Of a stretch of DNA of 64,000 nucleotides, positions 17,346 through 26,380 are shown one piece after another; position 1 is the first letter of the stretch, and each line of letters begins with the position of its first letter. Below the pieces are notes generated by a model. It had not been told where the DNA came from. It did no database searches and saw nothing but the letters and a program-made list of their open reading frames with translations. The DNA comes from Streptomyces nitrosporeus. GTDB taxonomy: Bacteria; Actinomycetota; Actinomycetes; Streptomycetales; Streptomycetaceae. The position numbers and the translations under genes were made by a program. Where the stretch lies: NCBI RefSeq assembly GCF_008704555.1, contig NZ_CP023702.1, forward strand, positions 3,968,001 through 4,032,000, read 5' to 3'.

Positions 17346-18254
17346 TCAGGGCCTCAGCACCACCTTGCCGACCGTCCGGCGCGCCAACAGGTCCTCATGG
17401 GCCCGCCGGGCGTCGGCGAGCGGGTAGGAAGGGCCGGTCACCGGCTTCAGACGGCCCGAGGCGACCAGCCCGAAGAGCTCCTTCAGCGGCCCGGCGACCG
17501 CGTCGGGCGCCGCCAGCGCGGCACGCAGCCAGAAGCCCGTGACCGAGGCGCTGAGCCGGCCGAGCCGGGCCGGATCGACGGGGGTGAAGCCGTTCCGGGC
17601 GGCGTTGCCGTACGTCACGAGCCGGCCGAAGGGCGCCAGGGACTCCAGCGCCCGGTCGAAGAGCTCCCCGCCCACCGCGTCCAGCACCACGTCCGCCCCG
17701 CGCTCCAGCGGATAGGCGGCCACCCCGTCCGCCCCCAGCTCCAGGGCCAGCCGCTCCTTGTCCGGGGTGGACGCCTGGGCCAGCACCCGGCCCGCCCCGA
17801 ACTCCTTCGCCAGCTGCACGGCCAGGCTTCCCACCCCGCCCGCCGCCGCGTGCACGACGACGGTCTCCCCGGGCCGCACCCGGGCCGCCGTACGCAGCAG
17901 GTGCCAGGCCGTCAGCCCCTGCATCATCAGGGCCAGCGCCTCGGCGGCACCGAGCTCCTCCGGAAGGTCCACGAGCGAGGACTCCTTGGCGGCCACCAGC
18001 TCCGCGTACCCCCGCGACACCCGGGCCAGCACCCGACGGCCCTCCGGCGTACGGCCCACGACCTCACTGCCCGGGACGAACGGCAACGCGTCCGCGGCCA
18101 GATAGGAACCGTCCACCTGATGGGTGTCCGCGAAATTCACCCCGGCAGCCTCGACGGTGAGCAGTACCTCGCCGTCCGCCGGTACGGGCGCGGGGAGTTC
18201 GACGGGCCGCAGGACTTCGGGACCGCCGAAACGGTCGAACTGGATAGCGAGCAT
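17346..18254 (-). CDS. Quinone oxidoreductase-like (MDR superfamily)
   Basis: 302 aa from ATG 18254. A GroES-like N-terminal domain (FGGPEVLRPVELPAP; GVNFADTHQVDGSY) is followed by a Rossmann domain with the NADPH motif AAAGGVGSLAVQLAK (about residues 134-148). The usual zinc-ligand cysteines are absent, so it belongs to the zinc-free quinone reductase group. It should reduce quinones or enones with NADPH. A palindromic operator-like site sits between it and the divergent SDR gene. Confidence 0.92.
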   Translation of the reverse strand: MLAIQFDRFGGPEVLRPVELPAPVPADGEVLLTVEAAGVNFADTHQVDGSYLAADALPFVPGSEVVGRTPEGRRVLARVSRGYAELVAAKESSLVDLPEELGAAEALALMMQGLTAWHLLRTAARVRPGETVVVHAAAGGVGSLAVQLAKEFGAGRVLAQASTPDKERLALELGADGVAAYPLERGADVVLDAVGGELFDRALESLAPFGRLVTYGNAARNGFTPVDPARLGRLSASVTGFWLRAALAAPDAVAGPLKELFGLVASGRLKPVTGPSYPLADARRAHEDLLARRTVGKVVLRP

Positions 18255-18335
18255 GCGGCACGGTACCGCGCACGGCGCCCCTGTGGCCGGACGGCCCGTT
18301 CGCCCTCGGGGGAACCCCGTCCCTGGGGTATAAAA

Positions 18336-18353
18336 AAACCGTTCGGACGGTTT
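18336..18353. promoter_or_regulatory. Palindromic operator candidate
   Basis: AAACCGT-TCGG-ACGGTTT (7-bp arms) lies in the 238-base region between the divergent quinone reductase and SDR genes. Its form resembles TetR-family operators. The nearest TetR-type gene is the butyrolactone receptor at 20321, but this site differs from the palindrome beside that gene, so the regulator is unknown. Confidence 0.5.
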
Positions 18354-18492
18354 GTTGAGGGGCGGCCGCCCTGTGTGCGCCGGGCCGGGGAAGGCTCCGG
18401 GGCCGGAGAGCGCGCCTGTCCCGGACCGCCCGGTACGGCTATGGCGCGGACCGGCTCGTTCCGGTGGGATCCACCACTGCCAGACTGCCGCC

Positions 18493-19254
18493 ATGAGTGA
18501 TCTCCTCAGCGGCAAAGTCGTCCTCATCACCGGGGCGAGCAGTGGCATCGGCGCGGCAGCGGCACGTGTGTTCTCCCAGGAGGGCGCCAGGGTGGTCCTG
18601 GCGGCCCGGAGGGAGGACCGGCTGACCGAGCTGGTCGACGAGTTGAAGGCAGCGGGCGGCGAGGCCGCCCACGTCGTCTGCGACGTCACCGTCGCGGCGG
18701 ACGCGGTCCGGGCCGTGGACTTCACGGTCAGCACCTACGGCAGGCTGGACGGGGCGTTCAACAACGCCGGTGTCGGCGGGGACCGGACCCCCCTGCACCT
18801 CATGGGGGACGACGTCTACGACGCGGTCATGGACACCAACGTACGGGGCGTCTGGAACTGCATCCGCCCCGAGATAGCGGCGATGCTCGCCCACGGCGGC
18901 GGCGCGATCGTGAACAACAGCAGCGTGGGCGGCCTGGTGGCGATACCCGCGGCCTCCGCCTACATAGCGGCCAAGCACGCGGTGGTCGGCCTCACCCGCG
19001 CCGCCGCCGACGAATACGCCGGACAGGGCATACGCGTCAACGCCGTCGCCCCGGGAACCACCCGCAGCGAGATCACCGCCGACTGGTTCGGGCGGAACCC
19101 CGGCCTGGAGGAGATGGTCAACAGCCGCACTCCGCAAGGGCGTACGGCCGAACCCGAGGAGATAGCCTCCGCCGCCGCATGGCTGCTCAGCGACCGCTGC
19201 CCCTTCCTCACCGGCACGGTCCTCCCGGTGGACGGCGGCTTCATCAACCAGTGA
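18493..19254 (+). CDS. Short-chain dehydrogenase/reductase
   Basis: 253 aa from ATG 18493. This is a classical SDR: TGASSGIG cofactor motif (about residues 14-21), NNAG (about 91-94), a Ser around 143 and the active-site YIAAK (about 156-160), then the C-terminal PVDGGF. Basic residues after the second strand (AARRED) favour NADP(H). It reduces or oxidises an alcohol/ketone. It lies next to the butyrolactone synthase gene, and SDR reductases take part in butyrolactone synthesis in other species, so such a role is possible but unproven. Confidence 0.92.
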   Translation: MSDLLSGKVVLITGASSGIGAAAARVFSQEGARVVLAARREDRLTELVDELKAAGGEAAHVVCDVTVAADAVRAVDFTVSTYGRLDGAFNNAGVGGDRTPLHLMGDDVYDAVMDTNVRGVWNCIRPEIAAMLAHGGGAIVNNSSVGGLVAIPAASAYIAAKHAVVGLTRAAADEYAGQGIRVNAVAPGTTRSEITADWFGRNPGLEEMVNSRTPQGRTAEPEEIASAAAWLLSDRCPFLTGTVLPVDGGFINQ

Positions 19255-19261
19255 AGACCGG

Positions 19262-19324
19262 CGGCTGACCGGGGTGTGCGGCCGGGCGGGGCCGCCCCGG
19301 TCAGCCGCACACCCCGGTCAGCCG
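19262..19324. terminator. Strong bidirectional terminator, 21-bp perfect arms
   Basis: Arms at 19262-19282 and 19304-19324 are perfectly complementary over 21 bases, with a GC-rich 21-nt centre that can itself pair. It lies just after the SDR stop and overlaps the last codons of the convergent afsA-like gene. Confidence 0.85.
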
Positions 19325-20230
19325 CCCCCGGAAGACCACCGCCTCGTCCTGCACCCCGGTGACCAGGACCGTGACCCGGTCCGAACCGGCGGCGGGCACC
19401 ACCTCGGCCTCGATCAGGCAGGGACGGCCGAACTCGACGTACCGCTCGAACGAGGCGGCCACCACGCCCGCCTCGAAGGGCATCGGATGGACGGCGGCCC
19501 GCGCGGCCTGGTCGGCGGCCTCCATCAGTACCAGCCCCGGGACATGGTCGACCGGGTGGTCGTACAGCAGATGGTTGGACGTGTCGTGGCGGAGCCACCA
19601 CCGGCGCGGCCGGCCGCCGGGGGCCAGGACCACGTCCCCGGCCCGGTCCCTTCCCACGGTGCGGGGCTCCACGGGGTCCGGGAGCGGCCAGTCGTCCCAC
19701 GCGGCCGTGAGGCTCTCCCCGCGCAGCCGCCGGTACGCGCCCGGCGAGACCCAGCCGAACTCGGAGTCGGCCCGCGCGACCATGGTGTCCCCCTGGAACA
19801 CGCGGACGTCCATGCCCAGTGAACTGACCGCCTTGCCGGCCTTCTTCGGCGCGGACACGGTGACCTCGACGCCGAGGGAGGCGGATTCGGCCGGATGTAC
19901 CCGCAGATCCCCGTTTACGGTGAAGTCGAAGTAGTGCAGGAGGGTTTGGTGGGACAGTGGGACCCCGTACGCCGCGTGTGCCACCACCAGGCCGCTCTGA
20001 CGGATGGTCTGGGTGAGCACCCGCGGGTCGTACCGAAGGCCCCGCGGGGCCGCCGGCCACCGGGCGGTGAGCGAGAACTCGCCATCTTTCAGGCGGCGCC
20101 ATCCGGTGACGAAGACCGACTCGTCCCGGCTGAGGTGAACATATGTCCGCGGAACCGCCTGTTCGCCCCAGGCGGGGGCGGGCAGAGTGTGCGGAAAAAC
20201 AGGTACCTCGGGCACGGTCCCCCCGGACAT
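19301..20230 (-). CDS. AfsA/ScbA-family gamma-butyrolactone biosynthesis protein
   Basis: 309 aa from ATG 20230; ScbA and AfsA are about 300-315 aa. It contains the two hotdog-like repeats of the family: TYVHLSRDESVFVTGW...RQSGLVVAHAAYGVPLSHQTLLHYFDFTV in the N-terminal half, and HDTSNHLLYDHPVDHVPGLVLMEAADQAARAA in the C-terminal half. The enzyme couples a beta-keto acyl chain to dihydroxyacetone phosphate, the first step in making butyrolactone signals. It is divergent from the receptor gene at 20321, the standard arrangement, and probably autoregulated through the palindrome between them. Confidence 0.95.
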   Translation of the reverse strand: MSGGTVPEVPVFPHTLPAPAWGEQAVPRTYVHLSRDESVFVTGWRRLKDGEFSLTARWPAAPRGLRYDPRVLTQTIRQSGLVVAHAAYGVPLSHQTLLHYFDFTVNGDLRVHPAESASLGVEVTVSAPKKAGKAVSSLGMDVRVFQGDTMVARADSEFGWVSPGAYRRLRGESLTAAWDDWPLPDPVEPRTVGRDRAGDVVLAPGGRPRRWWLRHDTSNHLLYDHPVDHVPGLVLMEAADQAARAAVHPMPFEAGVVAASFERYVEFGRPCLIEAEVVPAAGSDRVTVLVTGVQDEAVVFRGRLTGVCG

Positions 20231-20261
20231 GGCGCAAATTGGCAAGCCTGGCGCTGATATG

Positions 20262-20279
20262 ATACCGGTTTGCCGGTAT
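20262..20279. promoter_or_regulatory. Butyrolactone receptor operator (ARE-like)
   Basis: A perfect inverted repeat, ATACCGG-TTTG-CCGGTAT, lies in the 90-base region between the divergent synthase and receptor genes. It resembles autoregulatory elements bound by ArpA/ScbR proteins in form and position. The receptor would repress one or both genes until the lactone is bound. Confidence 0.8.
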
Positions 20280-20320
20280 TTTTTGAAGAAGCGTCAGATC
20301 GAGGTCAAGGGGAGCGCGAG

Positions 20321-20965
20321 TTGGCGAGGCAGCAACGGGCGATCCGTACGCGCCGAATCTTCCTGGAAGCCGCAGCCGAGGTGTTCGACGAACACGGTTA
20401 CGACGCCGCCACGATCGCCGCGATCCTCGACCGCGCCGGCCTCACGCGGGGCGCGCTGTACTTCCACTTCACCTCGAAGGAGGAGCTGGCCCGCGGTGTC
20501 CTCCAGGAGGCCGTGACCTCGGACGGCGTCTCCCCGCAGATCTTCAAGCTGCAGGAATGGATCGACATAGCGCTCCTCCTCGCCTACCGGCTGCCCCGGG
20601 AGCCGCTGCTCAGCGCCTCGATCCGGCTGTCCGTCGACCCCCGGGCACGCGGGCTCTTCGGGACCCGCTGGCCGGACTGGATCACGCTCGGCACCGAGAT
20701 CCTCACCGAGGCCAAGGAGCGCGGTGAGCTGCTGCCGCACGTCGATCCCGGTGCGACCTCCCGGCTCTTCGTCGGGGCCTGGACCGGTGTCCAGCTGATA
20801 ACGGAGTCCATGCCCGAGCCGCCGGACCTGGTCGGCGAGATCTCCGCACTCCTCGAACTGATCCTCCCCAACAACGCCGTCCCCGGCGTGCTGGCCCGGC
20901 TCGACACCTCCCCGCACCGGCCCGAGCGCATCCTGGAGGAGAACCGGACGGCCGCCGCGTCCTGA
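20321..20965 (+). CDS. Gamma-butyrolactone receptor (TetR family, ScbR/ArpA type)
   Basis: 214 aa from TTG 20321, chosen because ScbR/ArpA proteins begin M-A-(K/R)-Q-x-R-A-I-R-T-R and are about 215 aa, and GGGGAG lies just upstream. The TetR HTH is clear (RAIRTRRIFLEAAAEVFDE...GLTRGALYFHFTSKEELA, about 7-55). The ligand domain keeps W near residue 120 (GTRWPDWI), the type of Trp found in the lactone pocket. It binds the palindrome at 20262 and probably other promoters. It is the partner of the afsA-like gene. Confidence 0.95.
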   Translation: MARQQRAIRTRRIFLEAAAEVFDEHGYDAATIAAILDRAGLTRGALYFHFTSKEELARGVLQEAVTSDGVSPQIFKLQEWIDIALLLAYRLPREPLLSASIRLSVDPRARGLFGTRWPDWITLGTEILTEAKERGELLPHVDPGATSRLFVGAWTGVQLITESMPEPPDLVGEISALLELILPNNAVPGVLARLDTSPHRPERILEENRTAAAS

Positions 20966-20972
20966 CCGCCGC

Positions 20973-20996
20973 GTCCTGCGCCGCAGCGCGCAGGAC
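20973..20996 (+). terminator. Hairpin after the receptor gene
   Basis: Arms GTCCTGCGC/GCGCAGGAC (9 bp, perfect) with a 6-nt loop, 8 bases after the stop. Confidence 0.6.
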
Positions 20997-21154
20997 CGCG
21001 CCGCGCACCGGGCCCCCGCGCACCGGGCCACTGCTCCCCGGCTGCCGCGCGCGGGTCCGCCGGGAGCGCGGGCGCACCTGGCGGGGCCCGGCGGCGTCAC
21101 CCGAACGGGCGGGCGGGGCCTGCGAAGCCGCTGGTCAGCGGGCAGGCTGGCCCC

Positions 21155-21934
21155 ATGTGGCTTCGCCGGTCGGTCCTGGCCGCCGCCTTCGTACCGCTGG
21201 CCTTCCTGGTGTTCCGGGACGAGCCGGTGCCGCTCGTCGTGCCCGACGAGGCCACCGCGCGCCCCGAGACCCCGGCGGCCCCCCGGCCCGCGATCGTCAG
21301 CCGGGCGCAGTGGCACGCGGACGAGAGCCTGGTCAAGGAGGACGCGACCTACACCGGGGCGGTGAACGCGGTCTTCGTGCACCACACGGGGCACCCCAAC
21401 GACTACGACTGCGCCGACGTCCCCCGCATGCTCCGGGCCATGGAGGAGGACCACGTCAGGAGCGAGGGCTGGGACGACATCGGCTACAACTTCGTGGTCG
21501 ACCGCTGCGGCACGGTCTACGAGGGCCGGGCCGGAGGCGTCGCCCGCGCCGTGCGCGGCGCCCACACGACCGGGTTCAACTCCCACAGCGTGGGCATCGC
21601 CGCCGTGGGCAACTTCGCCCCCGGGGTGCCGGTGCCCGAGGCGCTCATCGAGGGCATCGCGAAGGTGGGCGCCTGGAAGCTGCGCCGGGGTGTCGACCCC
21701 GAGGGGACCGTACGGATGGTCTCCACGAACGACGACAGCCTCTTCCACCGCGGGCAGGAGGTGTACCTCCACGCCGTGTCGGGTCACCGGGACACCTTCG
21801 AGACCAACTGCCCCGGTGACGCCCTCTACGCCCAACTCCCGGCGATCCGCCTGGAGATGGTGCGCCTGCGTTCCTCCGGCGGGGCCTCGGCGCGGGACGG
21901 CGGCAGCAGCCCCGCCCCGCTGCCGGGCGGGTGA
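21155..21934 (+). CDS. Exported peptidoglycan recognition/amidase protein (PGRP, amidase_2)
   Basis: 259 aa from ATG 21155. An N-terminal signal sequence or anchor (LRRSVLAAAFVPLAFLVF) is followed by a PGRP/amidase_2 domain (about residues 45-235): SRAQWHADESL, zinc His in VFVHHTGH, GWDDIGYNFVVDRCGTVYEGR, then VSGHRDTFETNCPGDALY with the second His and the Cys ligand. It should cleave the N-acetylmuramoyl-L-alanine bond of peptidoglycan outside the membrane. It is followed by an Rpf-type muralytic gene on the same strand. Confidence 0.93.
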   Translation: MWLRRSVLAAAFVPLAFLVFRDEPVPLVVPDEATARPETPAAPRPAIVSRAQWHADESLVKEDATYTGAVNAVFVHHTGHPNDYDCADVPRMLRAMEEDHVRSEGWDDIGYNFVVDRCGTVYEGRAGGVARAVRGAHTTGFNSHSVGIAAVGNFAPGVPVPEALIEGIAKVGAWKLRRGVDPEGTVRMVSTNDDSLFHRGQEVYLHAVSGHRDTFETNCPGDALYAQLPAIRLEMVRLRSSGGASARDGGSSPAPLPGG

Positions 21935-22038
21935 AAAGCAGAAGATCCGCCGCGTCAAAGCCCTGTGAAAGCCATATCGGCGGTTTATCTGGTCGAGCCC
22001 GAGCCAGACCTTCTGGAGCACAGCGGAGGAATACCGTC

Positions 22039-22824
22039 ATGCCGGCATCACCCCTCGCCAAGCGGCCCGTCGAAGCCGTGTTCGCTCTTCTGCTCGTCCT
22101 TCTGGGCGCGTTGGGCCTGGCCGGCCGCAGCGTGGCCGCCGACCGTACCGCCCCCGCGCAGGCCACCGCCGTACAGGGGGCCCCGGCGCAGGCGGTCCCC
22201 GCCCGTACCGCCCTCGGGCCCCACGTCACGGCGGGTACCGACTGGGACCGCATCGCCGAGTGCGAGAGCGGCGGCCGGTGGGACATCAACACCGGCAACG
22301 GCTACCACGGCGGACTCCAGTTCGCGCCCTCCACCTGGCAGGCGTACGGCGGCACCCAGTACGCGCCGCGTGCCGACCTCGCGACCCGCGCGGAACAGAT
22401 CGCCGTCGGTGAACGCGTCGCCCGCTCGCAGGGACTGTCCGCCTGGCCGACCTGCGGACGCCTCGGAGCGAACGGCGCACCGGACTCCTCCGCCGCCGCC
22501 CCCGCCCCCGCCCCCGAACAGCCTTCCGCCACCGACCGCCGGAGCAGCCCCGGAAACCAGGGGAGCTCCGGCGGTTCCGTCGTTTCCGGAAGCACGTCGG
22601 ACGACCAGGGCGACCGGTCGTCCCGGAGCACGGCGTCCGGCGGCACCGATGACCTCGTCGGTGCCGAGACCTACGTCGTCGAGCCGGGCGACTGCCTGTC
22701 CGTGATCGCCGACCGGGCCGACGTCCCCGGGGGCACCGACGCCCTGTACGCACTCAACCGCGCCCTGCTGGACGAGGGCCCGGATCTGATCTACCCGGGT
22801 CAGCGCCTCCGCCTCACCGCCTGA
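22039..22824 (+). CDS. Resuscitation-promoting-factor-like transglycosylase with LysM
   Basis: 261 aa from ATG 22039, with GGAGG upstream. A signal peptide (VFALLLVLLGALGLAGRSVAA) precedes an Rpf domain (about residues 70-145) with TDWDRIAECESGGRWDINTG, where the Glu of ECESGG is catalytic, and GLQFAPSTWQAYGG. A Ser/Pro-rich linker leads to a C-terminal LysM domain (TYVVEPGDCLSVIADRA...YPGQRLRL). It cleaves peptidoglycan glycan strands, probably in spore germination or growth. In S. coelicolor some rpf genes have a ydaO riboswitch; I cannot recognise one in the 104-base leader. Confidence 0.95.
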   Translation: MPASPLAKRPVEAVFALLLVLLGALGLAGRSVAADRTAPAQATAVQGAPAQAVPARTALGPHVTAGTDWDRIAECESGGRWDINTGNGYHGGLQFAPSTWQAYGGTQYAPRADLATRAEQIAVGERVARSQGLSAWPTCGRLGANGAPDSSAAAPAPAPEQPSATDRRSSPGNQGSSGGSVVSGSTSDDQGDRSSRSTASGGTDDLVGAETYVVEPGDCLSVIADRADVPGGTDALYALNRALLDEGPDLIYPGQRLRLTA

Positions 22825-23051
22825 CCGTGCTCCCGGGCCGCCCGGCCCCCGGCCCGCTCCTCACCCGTCCGCTCCTCGTCCTCCGCCACATGGACGGCGC
22901 ACTCCGGGTTCCGGCAGGGGCCTGGACCCCGGTCGGGGACGAAGACGCCGAGGGTCTTGTGCCGCCCCATCACCGTCTCGACGGGGTGCTCGCAGACAGG
23001 ACAGACGTAGGCGGCCTGCCCGTCGTACTGATGACGCTCGGTTCCGGCCAT
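22800..23051 (-). CDS. Small zinc-ribbon-like protein
   Basis: 83 aa from ATG 23051. CPVCEHPVE and a later CRNPEC form a four-Cys pattern, with VFVPDRGPGPC between them. The C-terminal third is charged and Arg-rich. Its last 25 bases overlap the end of the convergent rpf-like gene. No function is known. Confidence 0.75.
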   Translation of the reverse strand: MAGTERHQYDGQAAYVCPVCEHPVETVMGRHKTLGVFVPDRGPGPCRNPECAVHVAEDEERTGEERAGGRAAREHGQAVRRRR

Positions 23052-23118
23052 GTATTCACGGTAGCCCGGTACCAGGGCGAAACGTAATCTCTCCGACTAT
23101 TCACCCGGGAGTCCGGTC

Positions 23119-23883
23119 ATGGCAGAGGTACTGTCGCCGGCCGCGGGTCTGCGATCCGTTCGCGCCGTCGTCTTCGACACCGACGGAGTGATCACTGATT
23201 CGGCCCCGGTGCACGCGGCCGCCTGGAAGAAGGCGTTCGACGCCTGCCTCGCGTCCCACGAAGGCCAGCGGCCCTTCGACGCGGACGAGGACTACCGCCG
23301 CTACGTCGACGGCAAGGCACGGCAGGACGGCGCGGTGTCCTTCCTCGCGTCGCGCGGGATCGACCTCCCCGAAGGCACCCCGGACGACCCGCCCGGCACG
23401 GCGACGGTACGGGCCGTCACCGCCCGCAAGGACGAGGAGTTCGTACGGAGCCTGCGTGAACGCCCCGTCGACGTCTGGCCGGGCACGGTCCGGCTCCTGC
23501 GCGTGCTGCGCGAGAGGGGCGTGCCCTGCGCGGCGGCTTCCGCGTCCCGGCACGCGACCGAACTGATCTCAGGGGCGGGGCTGCTGGACCTGTTCGCCGC
23601 CGTCGTCGACGGCAACGAGGCCCGCCGGCTGGACCTGCCCGGCAAACCGGACCCGGCCCTGTTCACCGAGGCGGCCCGGCGCCTGGGCACACCCCCGGAC
23701 GACACCGCGGTGGTGGAGGACGCGCTGGCCGGTGTCGAAGCGGGCCGGCGCGGCGGCTTCGGCCTGGTGATCGGGGTGGACCGGTCCCGGAGCGCCGCCG
23801 GCGCCGCGGGGCTGCGCCGCCACGGCGCCGACATCGTGGTGCCCGACCTCGGGGACCTGCTGGCCGAGGAGGAGACCCGATGA
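23119..23883 (+). CDS. Beta-phosphoglucomutase-family HAD phosphatase
   Basis: 254 aa from ATG 23119. HAD motif I is DTDGVITDS (nucleophile and acid Asp), motif II is in AAASASRHA, and motifs III/IV are GKPDPALF and VVEDALAGVEAG. An alpha-helical cap (about residues 20-105) with ARQDG matches beta-phosphoglucomutase-like enzymes. It overlaps the next gene by 4 bases (ATGA), so the two are coupled. Together they suggest disaccharide phosphorolysis giving beta-glucose-1-phosphate, which this enzyme converts to glucose-6-phosphate. Confidence 0.92.
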   Translation: MAEVLSPAAGLRSVRAVVFDTDGVITDSAPVHAAAWKKAFDACLASHEGQRPFDADEDYRRYVDGKARQDGAVSFLASRGIDLPEGTPDDPPGTATVRAVTARKDEEFVRSLRERPVDVWPGTVRLLRVLRERGVPCAAASASRHATELISGAGLLDLFAAVVDGNEARRLDLPGKPDPALFTEAARRLGTPPDDTAVVEDALAGVEAGRRGGFGLVIGVDRSRSAAGAAGLRRHGADIVVPDLGDLLAEEETR

Positions 23884-26339
23884 GCGCACCGTCGGCCCAG
23901 CCGGCGCCGCCGACGGCGGCGGAGCCGTGGACCTGGGAGTACGAGGGCTACGACCCGGAGAAGGAGCGGCTGCGCGAGGCCCTGTGCACGCTGGGCAACG
24001 GCTACTTCGCCACCCGCGGCGCCGCCCCCGAGACCCACGCGGACACGTCCCACTACCCGGGCACCTATGTGGCGGGCGTCTACAACCGGCTCGTCTCCTC
24101 CGTCCAGGGCGGCCGGGACGTCCAGAACGAGGACATGGTCAACCTGCCGAACTGGCTGCCGCTGCGCTACCGCGTCCGGCCCACGGGCGGCACCCCCGGA
24201 CCCTGGCTGCACCCCGACCACTCCTACCTCGTGGAACACCGGCAGTGGCTCGACCTGCGCGGCGGCACCCTGCTGCGGCGCAGCGTCTACGAGGACGGCG
24301 CGGGCCGGCGGCTCGTGGTGGAACAGGAACGCCTGGTGCACATGGGCGACCCCCATCTCGCCGCGCTGCACACGGTGTTCACCGCCGAGGGCTGGACCGG
24401 GGAGCTGGAGGTGGTGGCCGGCATCGACGGCGACGTGACCAACAGCGGCGTCGCCCGCTACCGGGACCTGGCGAACCGCCACCTGACGGGCTGGGAAACG
24501 GGCGTGGAGCGCGGTTCGACCGTCTGGCTGCGCTGTCGCACCGTGGAGTCCGACATCGGGCTCGCCCTGGCCGCCCGCACCGTGGCCACCTTCGGTACGG
24601 CGGAGAGCGGCGGTGACCACCACGCGCACCCCGAGCAGCTGCCCCGGGGCGTCCAGCAGCACCTGCTGGTCCCGATGGGACCGGGCTCCCCGGCCGTCGT
24701 CGACAAGACGGTCGCCCTGTACACCTCGCGTGACCAGGCCATCGGCAGCCCCCAGCGGGCCGCGGTGGGCGCGGTGGCCCGGAGCCCGGAGTACGGGGAA
24801 CTGCTCGCCTCCCACCACCGGGCCTGGGGGGACCTGTGGCAGCGGGTCCAGGTGGAGGTGCCGGGCGAGCCGGGGCACATCCTGCGCCTGCACCTCTTCC
24901 ACGTGCTCCAGACCCTCTCCCCGCACACCGCCGACCTCGACGCCGGGGTGCCGGCCAGAGGGCTGCACGGGGAGGCATACCGGGGCCATGTGTTCTGGGA
25001 CGAACTGTTCGTCCTGCCCTTCCTCAACCTCCATCTCCCGGAGGTGTCAAGGGCGTTGCTGGACTACCGGCACCGCCGGCTGCCCGCCGCCTGCCGGGCG
25101 GCCCGCGCGGCGGGCAGGCGCGGCGCGATGTTCCCGTGGCAGAGCGCCGCCGAAGGCCGTGAGGAGACCCAGCAGGTCCACCTCAACCCGCGCTCGGGCC
25201 GCTGGCTGCCCGACCACTCCCACCTCCAGCACCATGTGGGCTCGGCCGTCGCGTACAACGTGTGGCAGTACTGCCAGGCCACCGCCGACACGGAGTACCT
25301 CTACGGCAACGGCGCCGAGACGCTGCTCCAGGTCGCCCGCTTCTGGGCCGACAGCGCCCAGTGGGACGACGGGCTGGGCCGGTACCGCATCCTCGGCGTC
25401 ATGGGCCCCGACGAGTACCACGACGCCTACCCGGACGCCGGCAGGCCCGGACTCGACGACAACACGTACACCAACGTGACCGCCGCCTGGGTGCTGGCAC
25501 GCGCGGGCGAGCTCTGCCGCGACCTGCCCCGGAGCCGGTACCGGCAGCTGCTGGAGGACATCCGGCTCGACCCGGCCGAGCTGTCCCGCTGGGAGGACGT
25601 CTCGCACCGGCTCCACGTGCCCTTCCACGACGGGGTCATCAGCCAGTTCGCCGGATACGGGGAACTGGCCGAACTCGACTGGAAGGGCTACCGCGCCCGG
25701 TACGGCAACATCCGGCGGCTGGACCGGATCCTGGAGGCCGAGGGCGACACCGTCAACCGCTACCGGGCGTCCAAGCAGGCCGACGTGCTGATGCTCGGCT
25801 ACCTTTTTTCCCCCCGGGAACTCGCCGCCCTGTTCAGGAGACTCGGCCACGACATCGACGACAGCACCTGGCACCGCACGGTCGACTACTACGAGACCCG
25901 CACCAGCCACGGCTCCACCCTCAGCTCCCTCGTCCACGCCTGGGTGCTGGCCCGGGCGAACCGGGACGACGCGTGGCGGTACTGCGAGGAGGCACTGACC
26001 GGGGACGTGGCGGACCTCCAGGGCGGCACCACCGAGGAGGGCATCCACCTGGGGGCGATGGCCGGCACCCTGGACCTCGTACAGCGCGGGCTGACCGGAC
26101 TGGAGACCCGCGACGACGCGCTGTGGCTCAGCCCGGCCACCCTGCCCCAGCTGCCGAAGTTCCGGATGCGCCTGCGCTTCAGACGGCACTGGGACGTCGA
26201 CCTGAGGCTGCGGGCCGAGCGGCTCAGGATCGCCGTACCGGACTCCGGCCGCCCCGGGGTCAGAGTCGGGCTGGACGGGCAGCGGTACGTCGTCGAACCG
26301 GGTACGGCCCAATGGCTGGAGCTGCCCGAGGACGCCTGA
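23880..26339 (+). CDS. Glycoside hydrolase family 65 disaccharide phosphorylase
   Basis: 819 aa, the usual length of GH65 proteins. The N-terminal super-sandwich domain starts WTWEYEGYDPEKERLREALCTLGNGYFATRG. The (alpha/alpha)6 barrel contains GHVFWDELFVLPFLNLHLPE and the catalytic acid in MGPDEYHDAY (about residues 508-517). Phosphate-site segments KQADVLML and TSHGSTLSS follow. It should split an alpha-linked disaccharide (maltose, trehalose or kojibiose) with phosphate; which one cannot be told. It is translationally coupled to the phosphoglucomutase gene upstream. Confidence 0.95.
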   Translation: MSAPSAQPAPPTAAEPWTWEYEGYDPEKERLREALCTLGNGYFATRGAAPETHADTSHYPGTYVAGVYNRLVSSVQGGRDVQNEDMVNLPNWLPLRYRVRPTGGTPGPWLHPDHSYLVEHRQWLDLRGGTLLRRSVYEDGAGRRLVVEQERLVHMGDPHLAALHTVFTAEGWTGELEVVAGIDGDVTNSGVARYRDLANRHLTGWETGVERGSTVWLRCRTVESDIGLALAARTVATFGTAESGGDHHAHPEQLPRGVQQHLLVPMGPGSPAVVDKTVALYTSRDQAIGSPQRAAVGAVARSPEYGELLASHHRAWGDLWQRVQVEVPGEPGHILRLHLFHVLQTLSPHTADLDAGVPARGLHGEAYRGHVFWDELFVLPFLNLHLPEVSRALLDYRHRRLPAACRAARAAGRRGAMFPWQSAAEGREETQQVHLNPRSGRWLPDHSHLQHHVGSAVAYNVWQYCQATADTEYLYGNGAETLLQVARFWADSAQWDDGLGRYRILGVMGPDEYHDAYPDAGRPGLDDNTYTNVTAAWVLARAGELCRDLPRSRYRQLLEDIRLDPAELSRWEDVSHRLHVPFHDGVISQFAGYGELAELDWKGYRARYGNIRRLDRILEAEGDTVNRYRASKQADVLMLGYLFSPRELAALFRRLGHDIDDSTWHRTVDYYETRTSHGSTLSSLVHAWVLARANRDDAWRYCEEALTGDVADLQGGTTEEGIHLGAMAGTLDLVQRGLTGLETRDDALWLSPATLPQLPKFRMRLRFRRHWDVDLRLRAERLRIAVPDSGRPGVRVGLDGQRYVVEPGTAQWLELPEDA

Positions 26340-26380
26340 CGGACGCGCCCGCCCCCGGGACGGCACCGGCCCCGCGCCCC

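Noticed and set aside
21935..22038. A ydaO (c-di-AMP) riboswitch before the rpf-like gene
   Set aside because: Such riboswitches precede some Streptomyces rpf genes, but the leader is only about 100 bases and I could not find the expected conserved core.
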